From Saccharibacillus endophyticus (lineage in GTDB: Bacteria; Bacillota; Bacilli; Paenibacillales; Paenibacillaceae), in the NCBI RefSeq assembly GCF_013185185.1, contig NZ_JAAZWE010000001.1:124001-188000 (forward strand): a stretch of DNA of 64,000 nt, given 5' to 3'. The notes below the pieces were generated by a model, which worked only from the letters and a program-made list of their open reading frames with translations, did no database searches and had not been told where the DNA came from. Shown here in pieces: positions 8,359-15,968 of the stretch. Every line of letters begins with the position of its first letter. Positions within the stretch are counted from its first letter, which is position 1. The translations under genes and the position numbers were made by a program.

Positions 8359-8841
8359 ATGACGGAACATGAAGATAAACAACAGGCTGATCCGCATGCC
8401 TCGTCAACAGCGGAAGAAGCAGCCTCGCTCAAGCTTTTCGTCGTCCTTTCCAAAGCCTACAAAAACATCATGGATCGCGCAGTGAAAGACATGAAGCGGC
8501 ACGGCTTGTCGCCGTCCGAATTCACCATCCTTGAGGTGCTGTACAATAAAGGACGGTTTCCGCTTCAACAGATCGGCGAGAAGATCCTGATCACGAGCGG
8601 CAGCGTCACTTATAACATCGACAAGTTGGAGAAGCGCGAGCTGCTGCGGCGGGTACCGAGTCCGAGCGACCGTCGCGTCATCTATGCAGAGATCACGGAT
8701 CAAGGGCGGGAATTATTCGACGTAATCTTTCCGCAGCATGCGGCAGAGGTGCATCAGATTATGAACGGTTTGAGCGCAGAGGAAACCGAGATGGCTTCGA
8801 CGCTGCTCAAGAAGCTGGGCAAAGGGGCGGAACGCGGGTAG
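8359..8841 (+). CDS. mhqR: MarR-family repressor, MhqR-like
   Basis: 160 residues with a winged helix-turn-helix: SLKLFVVLSKAYKNIMDRAV forms the dimer helix, LSPSEFTILEVLYNKGRFPL leads into the HTH, ITSGSVTYNIDKLEKRELL is the recognition helix, and SPSDRRVIYAEITDQG is the wing. This follows Bacillus subtilis MhqR (YkvE) closely as I recall it. MhqR senses 2-methylhydroquinone and catechol stress and represses dioxygenase/hydrolase genes. The two genes downstream are exactly such targets, and matching operators precede both transcription units. AAGGAGGTGA provides the ribosome site. There is an extra acidic, alanine-rich N-terminus of about 20 residues. Confidence 0.82.
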   Translation: MTEHEDKQQADPHASSTAEEAASLKLFVVLSKAYKNIMDRAVKDMKRHGLSPSEFTILEVLYNKGRFPLQQIGEKILITSGSVTYNIDKLEKRELLRRVPSPSDRRVIYAEITDQGRELFDVIFPQHAAEVHQIMNGLSAEETEMASTLLKKLGKGAERG

Positions 8842-8882
8842 CGTTTCGCTTTACCGGAAAAACAAGTTTTCTTCAGGCCTAA

Positions 8883-8900
8883 TATCTTTAAATTAAGAAT
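8883..8900 (+). promoter_or_regulatory. Second MhqR-like operator upstream of mhqE
   Basis: TATCTTTAAATTAAGAAT shares ATCTTTAA and the AAGA half with the site in the mhqR promoter. It lies 39 bases before mhqE, in the only AT-rich stretch of that spacer, so it probably represses mhqED. Confidence 0.55.
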
Positions 8901-8938
8901 TTTAAAAATAAATAATATCAATCAAAGGAGAGATTATC

Positions 8939-9889
8939 ATGAGTTTGCAAACCGCAGGCATCCACCATATCACCGCTTTCGCAGGAGACCCTCAAGCCAA
9001 CGTCGATTTTTACGCAGGGGTTCTGGGACTTCGCATGGTGAAAAAAACAATCAACTTCGACGCTCCCGACGTGTATCACCTGTACTTCGGCAATGAAGAA
9101 GGCGCACCGGGCACCGTCATCACGTTCTTCCCGTTCCCCGGAGCGCGCAGAGGCCGGATCGGCGGCGGACAGGTCGGTTTTACGACTTACGTCATTCCGC
9201 AAGGATCTTCGGCATTCTGGAAAGAGCGTCTGCACGGCTTCGGCATCTCGGTCGTTGAAGCAGATCGCTTCGGCGAACATTATCTGCAATTCAAAGACAA
9301 CGAAGGCTTGCAGCTCGAGTTGGTTGAACGCGCGGAAGGCGCGGCATCGACCTGGTCGTTCGCCGGCGTTCCGGCGGAAATGGCCATCAAAGGCTTCGGC
9401 GGGGCAGTCTTGTACAGCGTGAATCCGGAGCGTACGGCTTTTGTGCTGGAATCGGTCATGGGCATGGAAAAAATCGGCGAATTCGCAGGCTTTGCCCGCT
9501 TCCGCGCGACAGGCGACTTGGGCAATCTGATCGACCTGCCGATGACGGCCGTTCCTCGCGGAGCAGGCGGCGCGGGAACCGTGCACCATATCGCTTGGCG
9601 CGCCAAAGACTTCGAGGAGCACGAAATGTGGCGCGGTATCGTGAACGGCGGAGGTTTCCAACCGACTCCGGTCATCGACCGCCAGTATTTCCATGCGGTA
9701 TACTTCCGGGAGGAAGGCGGAATTCTGTTCGAGATCGCGACCGATCCTCCGGGCTTCGCCGTAGACGAGGAAATGGAAGCTTTGGGCGAACAATTGATGC
9801 TGCCCGCTTGGTACGAAGAACGCCGTCCGCAGATCGAACAAGGCCTGATGCCGATCACCGTAAGAGACCCGAAAAACGTAAACCTGTAA
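8939..9889 (+). CDS. mhqE: Ring-cleaving dioxygenase of the MhqE/MhqO type
   Basis: 316 residues made of two VOC (glyoxalase/bleomycin-resistance) domains. The N-terminal metal ligand region is GIHHITAFAGDPQANVDFY, the second domain begins VHHIAWRAKDFEEHE, and the acidic ligand is in GGILFEIATDPPGF. Such enzymes are thought to open hydroquinone or catechol rings with a bound divalent metal. It matches the family encoded by Bacillus mhqE, mhqO and mhqA; mhqE is chosen because the next gene is mhqD, as in B. subtilis mhqED. AAGGAGAG precedes the start, and the spacer to mhqD is 19 bases, indicating an operon controlled by MhqR. Confidence 0.82.
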   Translation: MSLQTAGIHHITAFAGDPQANVDFYAGVLGLRMVKKTINFDAPDVYHLYFGNEEGAPGTVITFFPFPGARRGRIGGGQVGFTTYVIPQGSSAFWKERLHGFGISVVEADRFGEHYLQFKDNEGLQLELVERAEGAASTWSFAGVPAEMAIKGFGGAVLYSVNPERTAFVLESVMGMEKIGEFAGFARFRATGDLGNLIDLPMTAVPRGAGGAGTVHHIAWRAKDFEEHEMWRGIVNGGGFQPTPVIDRQYFHAVYFREEGGILFEIATDPPGFAVDEEMEALGEQLMLPAWYEERRPQIEQGLMPITVRDPKNVNL

Positions 9890-9908
9890 TCGAGAGGAGA
9901 CGATAATC

Positions 9909-10520
9909 ATGAAACATATTTTCCAAAAAGGAACGAACGAAGCCTTGCCGACGGTAGTGGTCTTTCACGGAACGGGCGGTACCGAAAACGACTTGATTCC
10001 GCTCGCCGAGATGGTTGCGCCGGGAGCTTCGATCCTGTCGCTCCGCGGCAGCGTATCCGAGAACGGCATGTCGCGCTTCTTCCGCCGGTTGGCGGAAGGA
10101 GTATTCGACGAAGAAGATTTGGTCTTCCGCACGAACGAGATCCGCGATTTTCTGAACGAAGCGGCCGTGCAATACGGTTTCGATGCTTCGAATCTGGTGG
10201 CGCTCGGCTATTCCAACGGAGCGAACATCGCGACGAGCCTGATGTTCCACTTCGAAGGTGCTTTCAAAGGAGCGATACTGCATCACCCGATGGTGCCGAT
10301 GCGCGGGCTGGAACTGCCGGATCTAAACGGCGTGCAGGTATTCGTAGGCGCAGGCCGCAACGACGGAATGGTACCGGCGGCGAATACGGAGGAATTGATC
10401 GAGCTATTGGAAGGCGCTGGCGCTGCGGTAAAAGCGAACTGGGAGCATTTCGGGCACCAGTTGACGCGGACCGAAGCGGAAGGGGCACACCGATGGTTTG
10501 GGGAACACTTCCTGGGATAA
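9909..10520 (+). CDS. mhqD: Carboxylesterase/hydrolase MhqD
   Basis: 203 residues, an alpha/beta hydrolase of the phospholipase/carboxylesterase group. The oxyanion region is FHGTGGTENDL, the nucleophile serine is in GYSNGAN, the acid in GAGRNDGMVP and the histidine in HFGHQLT. The N-terminus MKHIFQKG and PLAEMVAPGASILSLRG resemble B. subtilis MhqD (YodD). It is thought to hydrolyse products of the ring-cleaving dioxygenase. It is the second gene of the mhqED operon. A family-1 repeat starts 14 bases after the stop and a terminator follows that. Confidence 0.82.
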   Translation: MKHIFQKGTNEALPTVVVFHGTGGTENDLIPLAEMVAPGASILSLRGSVSENGMSRFFRRLAEGVFDEEDLVFRTNEIRDFLNEAAVQYGFDASNLVALGYSNGANIATSLMFHFEGAFKGAILHHPMVPMRGLELPDLNGVQVFVGAGRNDGMVPAANTEELIELLEGAGAAVKANWEHFGHQLTRTEAEGAHRWFGEHFLG

Positions 10521-10534
10521 GGTGTTGCGGGTAG

Positions 10535-10679
10535 TTCCTATTCGAGAAGGCGAAGTTGGGGCGGCTGCGGGAGAAATTCGTTCGAGCCGTTGTCTCAGAA
10601 AGAAAGCTTTCAGCTTTCCTTCTTCAAAGGCGTCTCTCACTAAATTTCTCCCTCCGCCTAGGCTTCGCCGGAATAGGAA
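10535..10679 (+). repeat. Family-1 structured repeat, copy A
   Basis: The outer stem pairs TTCCTATTC with GAATAGGAA and GGCGAAG with CTTCGCC. The conserved left block (GAGAAATTCGTTCGAG, then TTGTCTCA) and right block (TTCAAAGGCGTCTCTCAC) enclose an apical stem AAGAAAGCT/AGCTTTC. In the inner helix GAG/CTC replaces the AAG/CTT of other copies, a compensatory change. It lies between the mhqD stop and a Rho-independent terminator. Confidence 0.85.
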
Positions 10680-10687
10680 TGCGCAAA

Positions 10688-10718
10688 AAGAACTCATCTT
10701 CGGATGGGTTCTTTTTTT
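10688..10718 (+). terminator. Rho-independent terminator of the mhq operon
   Basis: AAGAACTCATC-ttcg-GATGGGTTCTT followed by TTTTT, nine bases after the end of repeat copy A. Confidence 0.88.
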
Positions 10719-10816
10719 GTAGGAAGAGAGAAAGACATTGGAATCTTGCTGCTGGGGGGAGTGGACGGTAAACTAGGAGGAAAGGGTTCGAAGGATTGCG
10801 GAAGGAGAGGAACCGG

Positions 10817-11002
10817 GTGGAGCATACGGAGATATCGGAGTGGGAACAACTTAGGAATATACAGAAAGAAGAGAAGATGCGGCAGCTTCTGGAGAAGCTG
10901 CCGGACGGGTTCGGGTTTAAAGCGATCAACACGTTCGGGCGATGGGGGCGAAGGCTGGAAACCGGGATATTTGTCTTCGAAGGGCGGTTTTCGTTGTGTT
11001 GA
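10817..11002 (+). pseudogene. Short ORF, probably a truncated or frameshifted gene
   Basis: A GTG with AAGGAGAGG six bases upstream begins 61 codons: a charged helical N-terminus (ISEWEQLRNIQKEEKMRQL) then DGFGFKAINTFGRWGRR and LETGIFVFEGRFSLC, then stop. The last part reads like a domain cut off in mid-strand. Just past that point another frame continues for about 35 codons (TDFLRQRDPECLKRRG to a TAG near 11096), so a single frameshift could explain the early stop. I do not recognise the family. Confidence 0.4.
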
Positions 11003-11150
11003 CCGACTTTTTGCGGCAAAGAGATCCCGAATGTTTGAAACGACGCGGCGCTTGGTGGAAAACCGTACTGGAGCCAATCAATGGCGGATTGATTTAGCGC
11101 AGTCGGCGAAGAGGTTGTCATGTTCGCATACGGAAACGGAGGGGCTTTTT

Positions 11151-12521
11151 TTGACTACATACGACTTTACGGAGATCGACCGCGCGATCGAGCAGGGCGA
11201 AACCGAGTTTATTGAGATACTGCAAAAGCTGCTCCGCCAAAAAAGCATCAGCCATACCGGCGAAGGCATGGAAGAATGCGCGGAAGCGGTGCGTCTGCTG
11301 CTTGAGCAGGAAGGCTTCCGAACAACGGTGTACCGTCCGGGCGCGTATCCGATCGTGTACGGAGAGATCGCGGCTTCCGGGCAAGCGGTCGACGCGCCGA
11401 CGGTGCTGCTATACGGACACTACGATGTGATGCCGCCGGACCCGCTGAACGAATGGAAATCCGATCCGTTCGAACCGCAAATCCGGGACGGCAAGATTTA
11501 TGCGCGCGGAGCAGGCGATAACAAAGGCCAATTTTTGGCGCATGTTTTGGCGGTTCGGAATTACCTCAAGCTGCACGGCGGATTGCCGGTTACCCTCAAA
11601 ATTCTGATCGAAGGCGAAGAAGAAACGGGCAGCCCGTCACTGGCGGATTTCGTGGCGAATCATCGCGAGCTGCTGAAGGCCGATCTGGTTTATACGTCCG
11701 ACGGTCCCAAGCATGCAAGCGGCGCGCCGGTGGTACTGCTGGGCGTTCGCGGTGCTTTGTCGGCGCGTTTGACGTCGAAAGGAGCAGCTTGGGACAACCA
11801 TTCCGGCAATAAAGGCAATATCGTGCCGAATCCGGTCTGGCCTCTGGTCGCTTTACTGCACGGCATGCGGTCCGACGACGGCACCGTGCAGATCGAAGGG
11901 TTTTATGACGGCATTCCCGAGGTGAGCGAAGCCGATGCGGAAGCGCTGCGGCGTTTGCCGTTCGATCTGGATGATTTGAAAAGGCAGGTGGGGCATGACG
12001 GCATCGATCTGGACGGGGAAACGTATTATCGGCGCTTGTCGCTGGAACCTACGTTCAACGTCTTCGGCCTGCACGCGGGAGGTCGGGATAAAGGGATCAT
12101 TCCGGCTACGGCCGAAGCATATCTGGATGTTCGGTTGGTGTCCGGTCAGGACCCGCTCGATATGTATGCAAAGTTGGAACGCCATGTGAAAAAGCATGCG
12201 CCGGACATCGGCATCGAGCGCATCATGTCCGTGCCGCCGTCGAAAACGCCGATTGATCTGCCGATCATTCGCACCGTGATCGAGACCGTTACGGAAGCCT
12301 GCGCGCTGGAACCGGTCGTGCAGCCCGCAATGGGCGGAACGCTGCCGGACTACGTCTGGACCTCGGTATTAGGCGCGCCGTCCGTCATCGTTCCTTACGC
12401 GCCGTATGACGAAGCCAACCATTCGCCGAACGAAAACACGGGGATTGCCGACTTTTTGGAAGGGATTCGCTGCACCTATCATTTGATTCGCCGTTTGGCG
12501 GACTCGAGGTGCGGGGAATGA
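11151..12521 (+). CDS. M20-family dipeptidase/peptidase
   Basis: About 456 residues, the usual length of M20A dipeptidases. Zinc-site motifs are LLYGHYDVMPPDP (His and Asp), ARGAGDNKGQ (bridging Asp), ILIEGEEETGSPS (catalytic and metal Glu) and the late NHSPNEN histidine. The lid/dimerisation domain lies at about residues 190-350. Such enzymes cleave dipeptides in the cytoplasm. The TTG at 11151 was chosen as start because GGAGGGG lies six bases upstream. The frame is open much further upstream, but that part covers a terminator and an unrelated short ORF and has no family character. Confidence 0.85.
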   Translation: MTTYDFTEIDRAIEQGETEFIEILQKLLRQKSISHTGEGMEECAEAVRLLLEQEGFRTTVYRPGAYPIVYGEIAASGQAVDAPTVLLYGHYDVMPPDPLNEWKSDPFEPQIRDGKIYARGAGDNKGQFLAHVLAVRNYLKLHGGLPVTLKILIEGEEETGSPSLADFVANHRELLKADLVYTSDGPKHASGAPVVLLGVRGALSARLTSKGAAWDNHSGNKGNIVPNPVWPLVALLHGMRSDDGTVQIEGFYDGIPEVSEADAEALRRLPFDLDDLKRQVGHDGIDLDGETYYRRLSLEPTFNVFGLHAGGRDKGIIPATAEAYLDVRLVSGQDPLDMYAKLERHVKKHAPDIGIERIMSVPPSKTPIDLPIIRTVIETVTEACALEPVVQPAMGGTLPDYVWTSVLGAPSVIVPYAPYDEANHSPNENTGIADFLEGIRCTYHLIRRLADSRCGE

Positions 12522-12568
12522 GAATAAGCGGAACTTTACTATTTTAGCGATAAAGGAAAGGACTGTTT

Positions 12569-13360
12569 ATGGAAATTATTATTTTGATCGCCGTCGGGAT
12601 GCTGGCCTCGTTATGCGGCGCTATCGCGGGTCTCGGCGGAGGCTTCATCATGGTCCCTATTCTGGCTCTGATGTACGTCATTCCGGTATCCGATATCTCC
12701 GGCACGTCGATGGCGGTATTGTTCGTCAGCGCCATCTCCAGCACGATCGCTTACGCGGGTCAAAAACGGATCGATTACCGAAGCGGATTGACGTTCGCCG
12801 TTGCCATGATTCCGGGTTCGATTCTCGGAGCTTGGACGACGGGAGTCATCGAAAATCGGGTATTCTTCGTATCGCTCGGCATCTTCCTGGTGCTGATGGC
12901 GATCTCGATCAACTTCAAACCGAAAAAGAGCCGCGACGGCTTTTTAAAACCGAACGTCAGCCGCAGCCTGCTCGATGCTTCGGGTCAGCGGCATGAATAT
13001 TCGTTCAACATGACATTCGCCGCCGTAGTCGCCTTTTTCGTCGGCTTTCTGTCCAGTCTGTTCGGGATCGGCGGCGGATCGGTCATGGTGCCGACCATGA
13101 TCCTGTTCCTGGCCTTCCCGCCGCATATCGCAACCGCCACCTCCATGTTCTCGATCCTGCTGTCCGCATTCGTCGGAACCGTCTCCCATGCGGTGCTGGG
13201 ACACGTGATGTGGGACAAGTTCATTTGGTTGGCGATCGGGGCTTTGGCAGGCGGACAGATCGGCGCCCGCGTCGCATCCAAAATTCCCGCGATCGCTGTC
13301 GTTCGCGTTCTATCGGTATGTTTGCTGATCGCGGCTGTCCGATTGATGTTCAAAGGCTGA
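12569..13360 (+). CDS. TauE/SafE-family sulfite/anion exporter
   Basis: 263 residues with about eight hydrophobic segments. Two internal repeats carry the family's glycine-rich signature: GAIAGLGGGFIMVPIL near residue 16 and SSLFGIGGGSVMVPTMIL near 168. Members export sulfite, sulfoacetate or other organosulfur anions across the inner membrane, but many are uncharacterised. AAAGGAAAGG precedes the ATG. No sulfur-metabolism gene is adjacent, so the substrate cannot be assigned from context. Confidence 0.85.
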   Translation: MEIIILIAVGMLASLCGAIAGLGGGFIMVPILALMYVIPVSDISGTSMAVLFVSAISSTIAYAGQKRIDYRSGLTFAVAMIPGSILGAWTTGVIENRVFFVSLGIFLVLMAISINFKPKKSRDGFLKPNVSRSLLDASGQRHEYSFNMTFAAVVAFFVGFLSSLFGIGGGSVMVPTMILFLAFPPHIATATSMFSILLSAFVGTVSHAVLGHVMWDKFIWLAIGALAGGQIGARVASKIPAIAVVRVLSVCLLIAAVRLMFKG

Positions 13361-13436
13361 GCGTTCTTTCCGAACGAAGCGTACAATAATTTCTCCCGCA
13401 GCGTTCGGCGCTCTCGACCCGCCGAATAAGATCGAA

Positions 13437-13468
13437 GAAAAACCGGACAACCTGCTGTCCGGTTTTTC
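13437..13468 (+). terminator. Rho-independent terminator
   Basis: AAAAACCGGACA-acctgc-TGTCCGGTTTTT-CTT, downstream of the TauE-family gene. Confidence 0.85.
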
Positions 13469-13523
13469 TTGATAACATACGAGCAACAAGCAAAGTAAAG
13501 CATAGGCGAAAGGGGCGAACCCA

Positions 13524-14729
13524 TTGGCGCAAAAGGCGATTACATTGACGCTTGAACAGGCAAGATGCTTTTTATTCGATTATCATGGATTGTCGCATAA
13601 GTTCGATTCGGCAGGCAAAACAGGAATTTTGGAGTATATCCGCCGAGTCGGCTGCATTCAGTTCGATCCGTTGAACGTCGTGGGCACGAATCCCGAACTG
13701 GTGCTTCAATCGAGAATTTCGGATTTCAATCGTAACATGCTATGGGAATTACTTTACGAAGAAAGAAGCCTGGTCGATTATTGGGACAAAAATATGGCGA
13801 TCTTCCCGATGGAGGACTGGCCGTTTTTCGAACGTCATCGCCGCAAACATCAAGCCTGGTTCCGGTCCAATCCGGCGGCAGCGACCGCGGCATTGGACGA
13901 GATCGCGCAGCGCGGCCCTTTATGTTCGGGAGATTTGCAATATAACGAAAAGGTCGATTGGGCGTGGGGGCCGACGAGACTGTCCCGCGCGGCGTTGGAA
14001 GGATCGTATTTCGCGGGCCGGTTGGTCGTGCATCATAAAACGTCCGGCCGCAAATACTACGAGTTGGCCGAGCGCATCGTGCCGGAGGAACTATATGGTT
14101 TGGAAGATCCTTTTTCCGATGATGCTTCTTATTATGAATGGTATCTCCTGCGTCGGATCGGCAGCGTAGGGCTGCTCTGGAATCGCCCGAGCGACGCATT
14201 GTTGATGACGGGAATCAAAGCTCCGCAGCGATTGGCCGCTTTTGCCGCTTTGATCGACCGAGGCGAAATTACGGAGGTGTCGGTAGAGGGGCTGGTCCAT
14301 CCGTTGTATATTCGCGCAGGCGATATCCCGCTGTTGGAAGCATCATTGTCGGCCGGACCGCTAGAAGGGAAAGACGTAGAAACGGGACGTCCGATGCGGG
14401 CTTGCGTGTTGGCGCCGCTGGACAATTTGTTATGGGATCGAAAGTTGATTCGGGAATTGTTCGGTTTCGATTATCTTTGGGAGGTGTACAAACCGGCGGC
14501 CGAGCGCAGGTACGGTTACTACGTGCTTCCGGTTGCGGCCGACGGCCGATTCGTTGCCCGGTTCGAGCCGGAGAAGCAGCGCGGCACGGAGCCGCTTGTC
14601 ATCAAGCAGTGGTGGTGGGAAGACGGGGGAACCGATTCGGAGATCCGCGCGAGCGTGGAGCGGGCGCTGCACCGGTTTGCGGCTTCGCTGGGGACGACGT
14701 TCGACGGAGCATTGCCGGTACCCGGGTAA
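13524..14729 (+). CDS. YcaQ/AlkZ-like winged-helix DNA glycosylase
   Basis: About 401 residues of the HTH_42 (DUF1006) family. Segments such as LGITQ-like ARCFLFDYHGLSH near the N-terminus, RVGCIQFDPLNVV, FPMEDWPFFERHRR and the late CVLAPLDNLLWDRKL and IKQWWWEDG are typical. YcaQ and AlkZ are DNA glycosylases that unhook interstrand crosslinks or remove bulky alkylpurines. The QxQ or QxD catalytic motif of the subfamily is best matched by IQFDPL here. The start is TTG, with AAAGGGG eight bases upstream. It stands alone between terminator-bounded units. Confidence 0.8.
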   Translation: MAQKAITLTLEQARCFLFDYHGLSHKFDSAGKTGILEYIRRVGCIQFDPLNVVGTNPELVLQSRISDFNRNMLWELLYEERSLVDYWDKNMAIFPMEDWPFFERHRRKHQAWFRSNPAAATAALDEIAQRGPLCSGDLQYNEKVDWAWGPTRLSRAALEGSYFAGRLVVHHKTSGRKYYELAERIVPEELYGLEDPFSDDASYYEWYLLRRIGSVGLLWNRPSDALLMTGIKAPQRLAAFAALIDRGEITEVSVEGLVHPLYIRAGDIPLLEASLSAGPLEGKDVETGRPMRACVLAPLDNLLWDRKLIRELFGFDYLWEVYKPAAERRYGYYVLPVAADGRFVARFEPEKQRGTEPLVIKQWWWEDGGTDSEIRASVERALHRFAASLGTTFDGALPVPG

Positions 14730-14751
14730 TCCCTATTTTTTGCTTTCCGTA

Positions 14752-14806
14752 TTGACATTAACTCCTCCAACATCTAAACTTCTTTTGGATATGATAACGA
14801 TTATCA
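14752..14806 (+). promoter_or_regulatory. Sigma-A promoter with Fur box
   Basis: TTGACA (14752-14757), a 17-base spacer and TAAACT (14775-14780) precede TGATAACGATTATCA (14792-14806). The latter matches the 7-1-7 Fur core TGATAAT-n-ATTATCA at 14 of 15 positions. Its place just after the -10 predicts iron-dependent repression of the binding-protein gene. Confidence 0.85.
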
Positions 14807-14848
14807 CTATTCGCAGATAAAGAATACAGACTTCAGGGGGATATCGGA

Positions 14849-15835
14849 ATGATGAAAAAGAATTCGTATTGGGCAGCGGCGCTGCTGCTGCTTTTCGTGC
14901 TCGTACTGAGCGCTTGCGGCAATGCGCAAACGGAGTCAAGCGCTCCTGCGACGGAAACAACGGAAACTAGCGCGGAAGCGACGAATTCCGAACCGGCAGC
15001 GGCGGAAGAAACGGCATCGGGTACGGTAACGTACGAATCGGAAACCGGACCGGTGGAGGTTCCCGCCAATCCTTCGCGCATCGTCGCTTTGACGAATGCC
15101 CCGAACGTGCTGTCGCTCGGCGTAACTCCGGTAGGCGTCGATCAATGGACAGGGGAAAACCCGCTGTTTACCGATAAATTGAAAGACGTGGCGGTCGTAA
15201 CCGAAGAACAACCCGAAACGGTAGCCGCTCAAGCTCCGGACCTGATTATCGCCGGCTCGACGACGAAGAATTTGGACCAACTCAGCAAAATCGCGCCGAC
15301 GGTCGCATACACGTGGGGCAAACTGAATTATCTGGATCAGCAGGTCGAGATCGGCAAGCTGCTCGGCAAAGAAGCGGAAGCCCAAGCATGGGCGGACGAC
15401 TTCTCGAAGCGCGCATCGGCGGTCGGCGAAAAGATCAAAGCGAAATACGGCGAAGACGTAACGGTATCCGTGATCGAAGTCGACGGAAAAAGCGCTTACG
15501 TCATGGGCGAAAGCTGGGCGCGCGGCACGGAAATCGTCTATCAGGCCATGGGACTGAAAATGCCGGAGAAAGTGAAAGAGGCGGTCTCGACGGAAGGCTA
15601 CTACTCGCTGTCGCTCGAAGTGCTGCCGGAGTATATGGGCGATTTCGTTCTCGTGAGCCGCAAGCTGGACGCAAGCAACGAGATCGTCGGCTCCGATATC
15701 TGGAATCAGATTCCGGCTGTGAAAGAGGGACATGTGATCGAGTTCGAATCGAGAGCGTCTTCCTATAGCGATCCGACGACTTTGGAGAACCTGCTCGGTA
15801 TTTTCGAAAAAGGATTTCTTGAAGACTCGAAGTAA
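14849..15835 (+). CDS. Fe(III)-siderophore ABC transporter binding lipoprotein
   Basis: 328 residues. A signal peptide ends in the lipobox LVLSACGN, so the mature protein would be lipid-anchored outside the membrane. A Ser/Thr/Glu-rich linker follows, then a Peripla_BP_2 fold: SRIVALTNAPNVLSLGVTPVG, APDLIIAGSTTKNLDQLSKIAP and the long connecting helix QVEIGKLLGKEAEAQAW. These bind iron-siderophore complexes for FecCD-type permeases. A Fur box in the promoter supports iron control. No permease or ATPase gene is adjacent: the next gene downstream is convergent, so it acts with a system encoded elsewhere. Confidence 0.88.
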   Translation: MMKKNSYWAAALLLLFVLVLSACGNAQTESSAPATETTETSAEATNSEPAAAEETASGTVTYESETGPVEVPANPSRIVALTNAPNVLSLGVTPVGVDQWTGENPLFTDKLKDVAVVTEEQPETVAAQAPDLIIAGSTTKNLDQLSKIAPTVAYTWGKLNYLDQQVEIGKLLGKEAEAQAWADDFSKRASAVGEKIKAKYGEDVTVSVIEVDGKSAYVMGESWARGTEIVYQAMGLKMPEKVKEAVSTEGYYSLSLEVLPEYMGDFVLVSRKLDASNEIVGSDIWNQIPAVKEGHVIEFESRASSYSDPTTLENLLGIFEKGFLEDSK

Positions 15836-15873
15836 TCCGAATCGTTAGATAAACTTATATTCAAACGGAAAAT

Positions 15874-15926
15874 GCCCGAGAGCATAAAGATTCGACTTGA
15901 TCGAATCTCTGCGCTCCGGGCTTTTT
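15874..15926. terminator. Terminator between convergent genes
   Basis: A long hairpin from GCCCGAGAGC to GCTCCGGGC with an inner GATTCGA/TCGAATC stem, followed by TTTTT on the plus strand. Confidence 0.8.
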
Positions 15927-15968
15927 ACGTGCTTTGCACGGTTGGAGACCGTGATACATCGTGCAGGC

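Noticed and set aside
10704..11150. N-terminal extension of the M20 peptidase reading frame
   Set aside because: It runs through a terminator hairpin and an unrelated ORF, and a well-placed ribosome site with TTG lies at 11151.
13385..13430. Possible ninth family-1 copy (TTTCTCCCGCAGCG)
   Set aside because: Only one short block is present, with no matching second block or stems, so it is at most a remnant.
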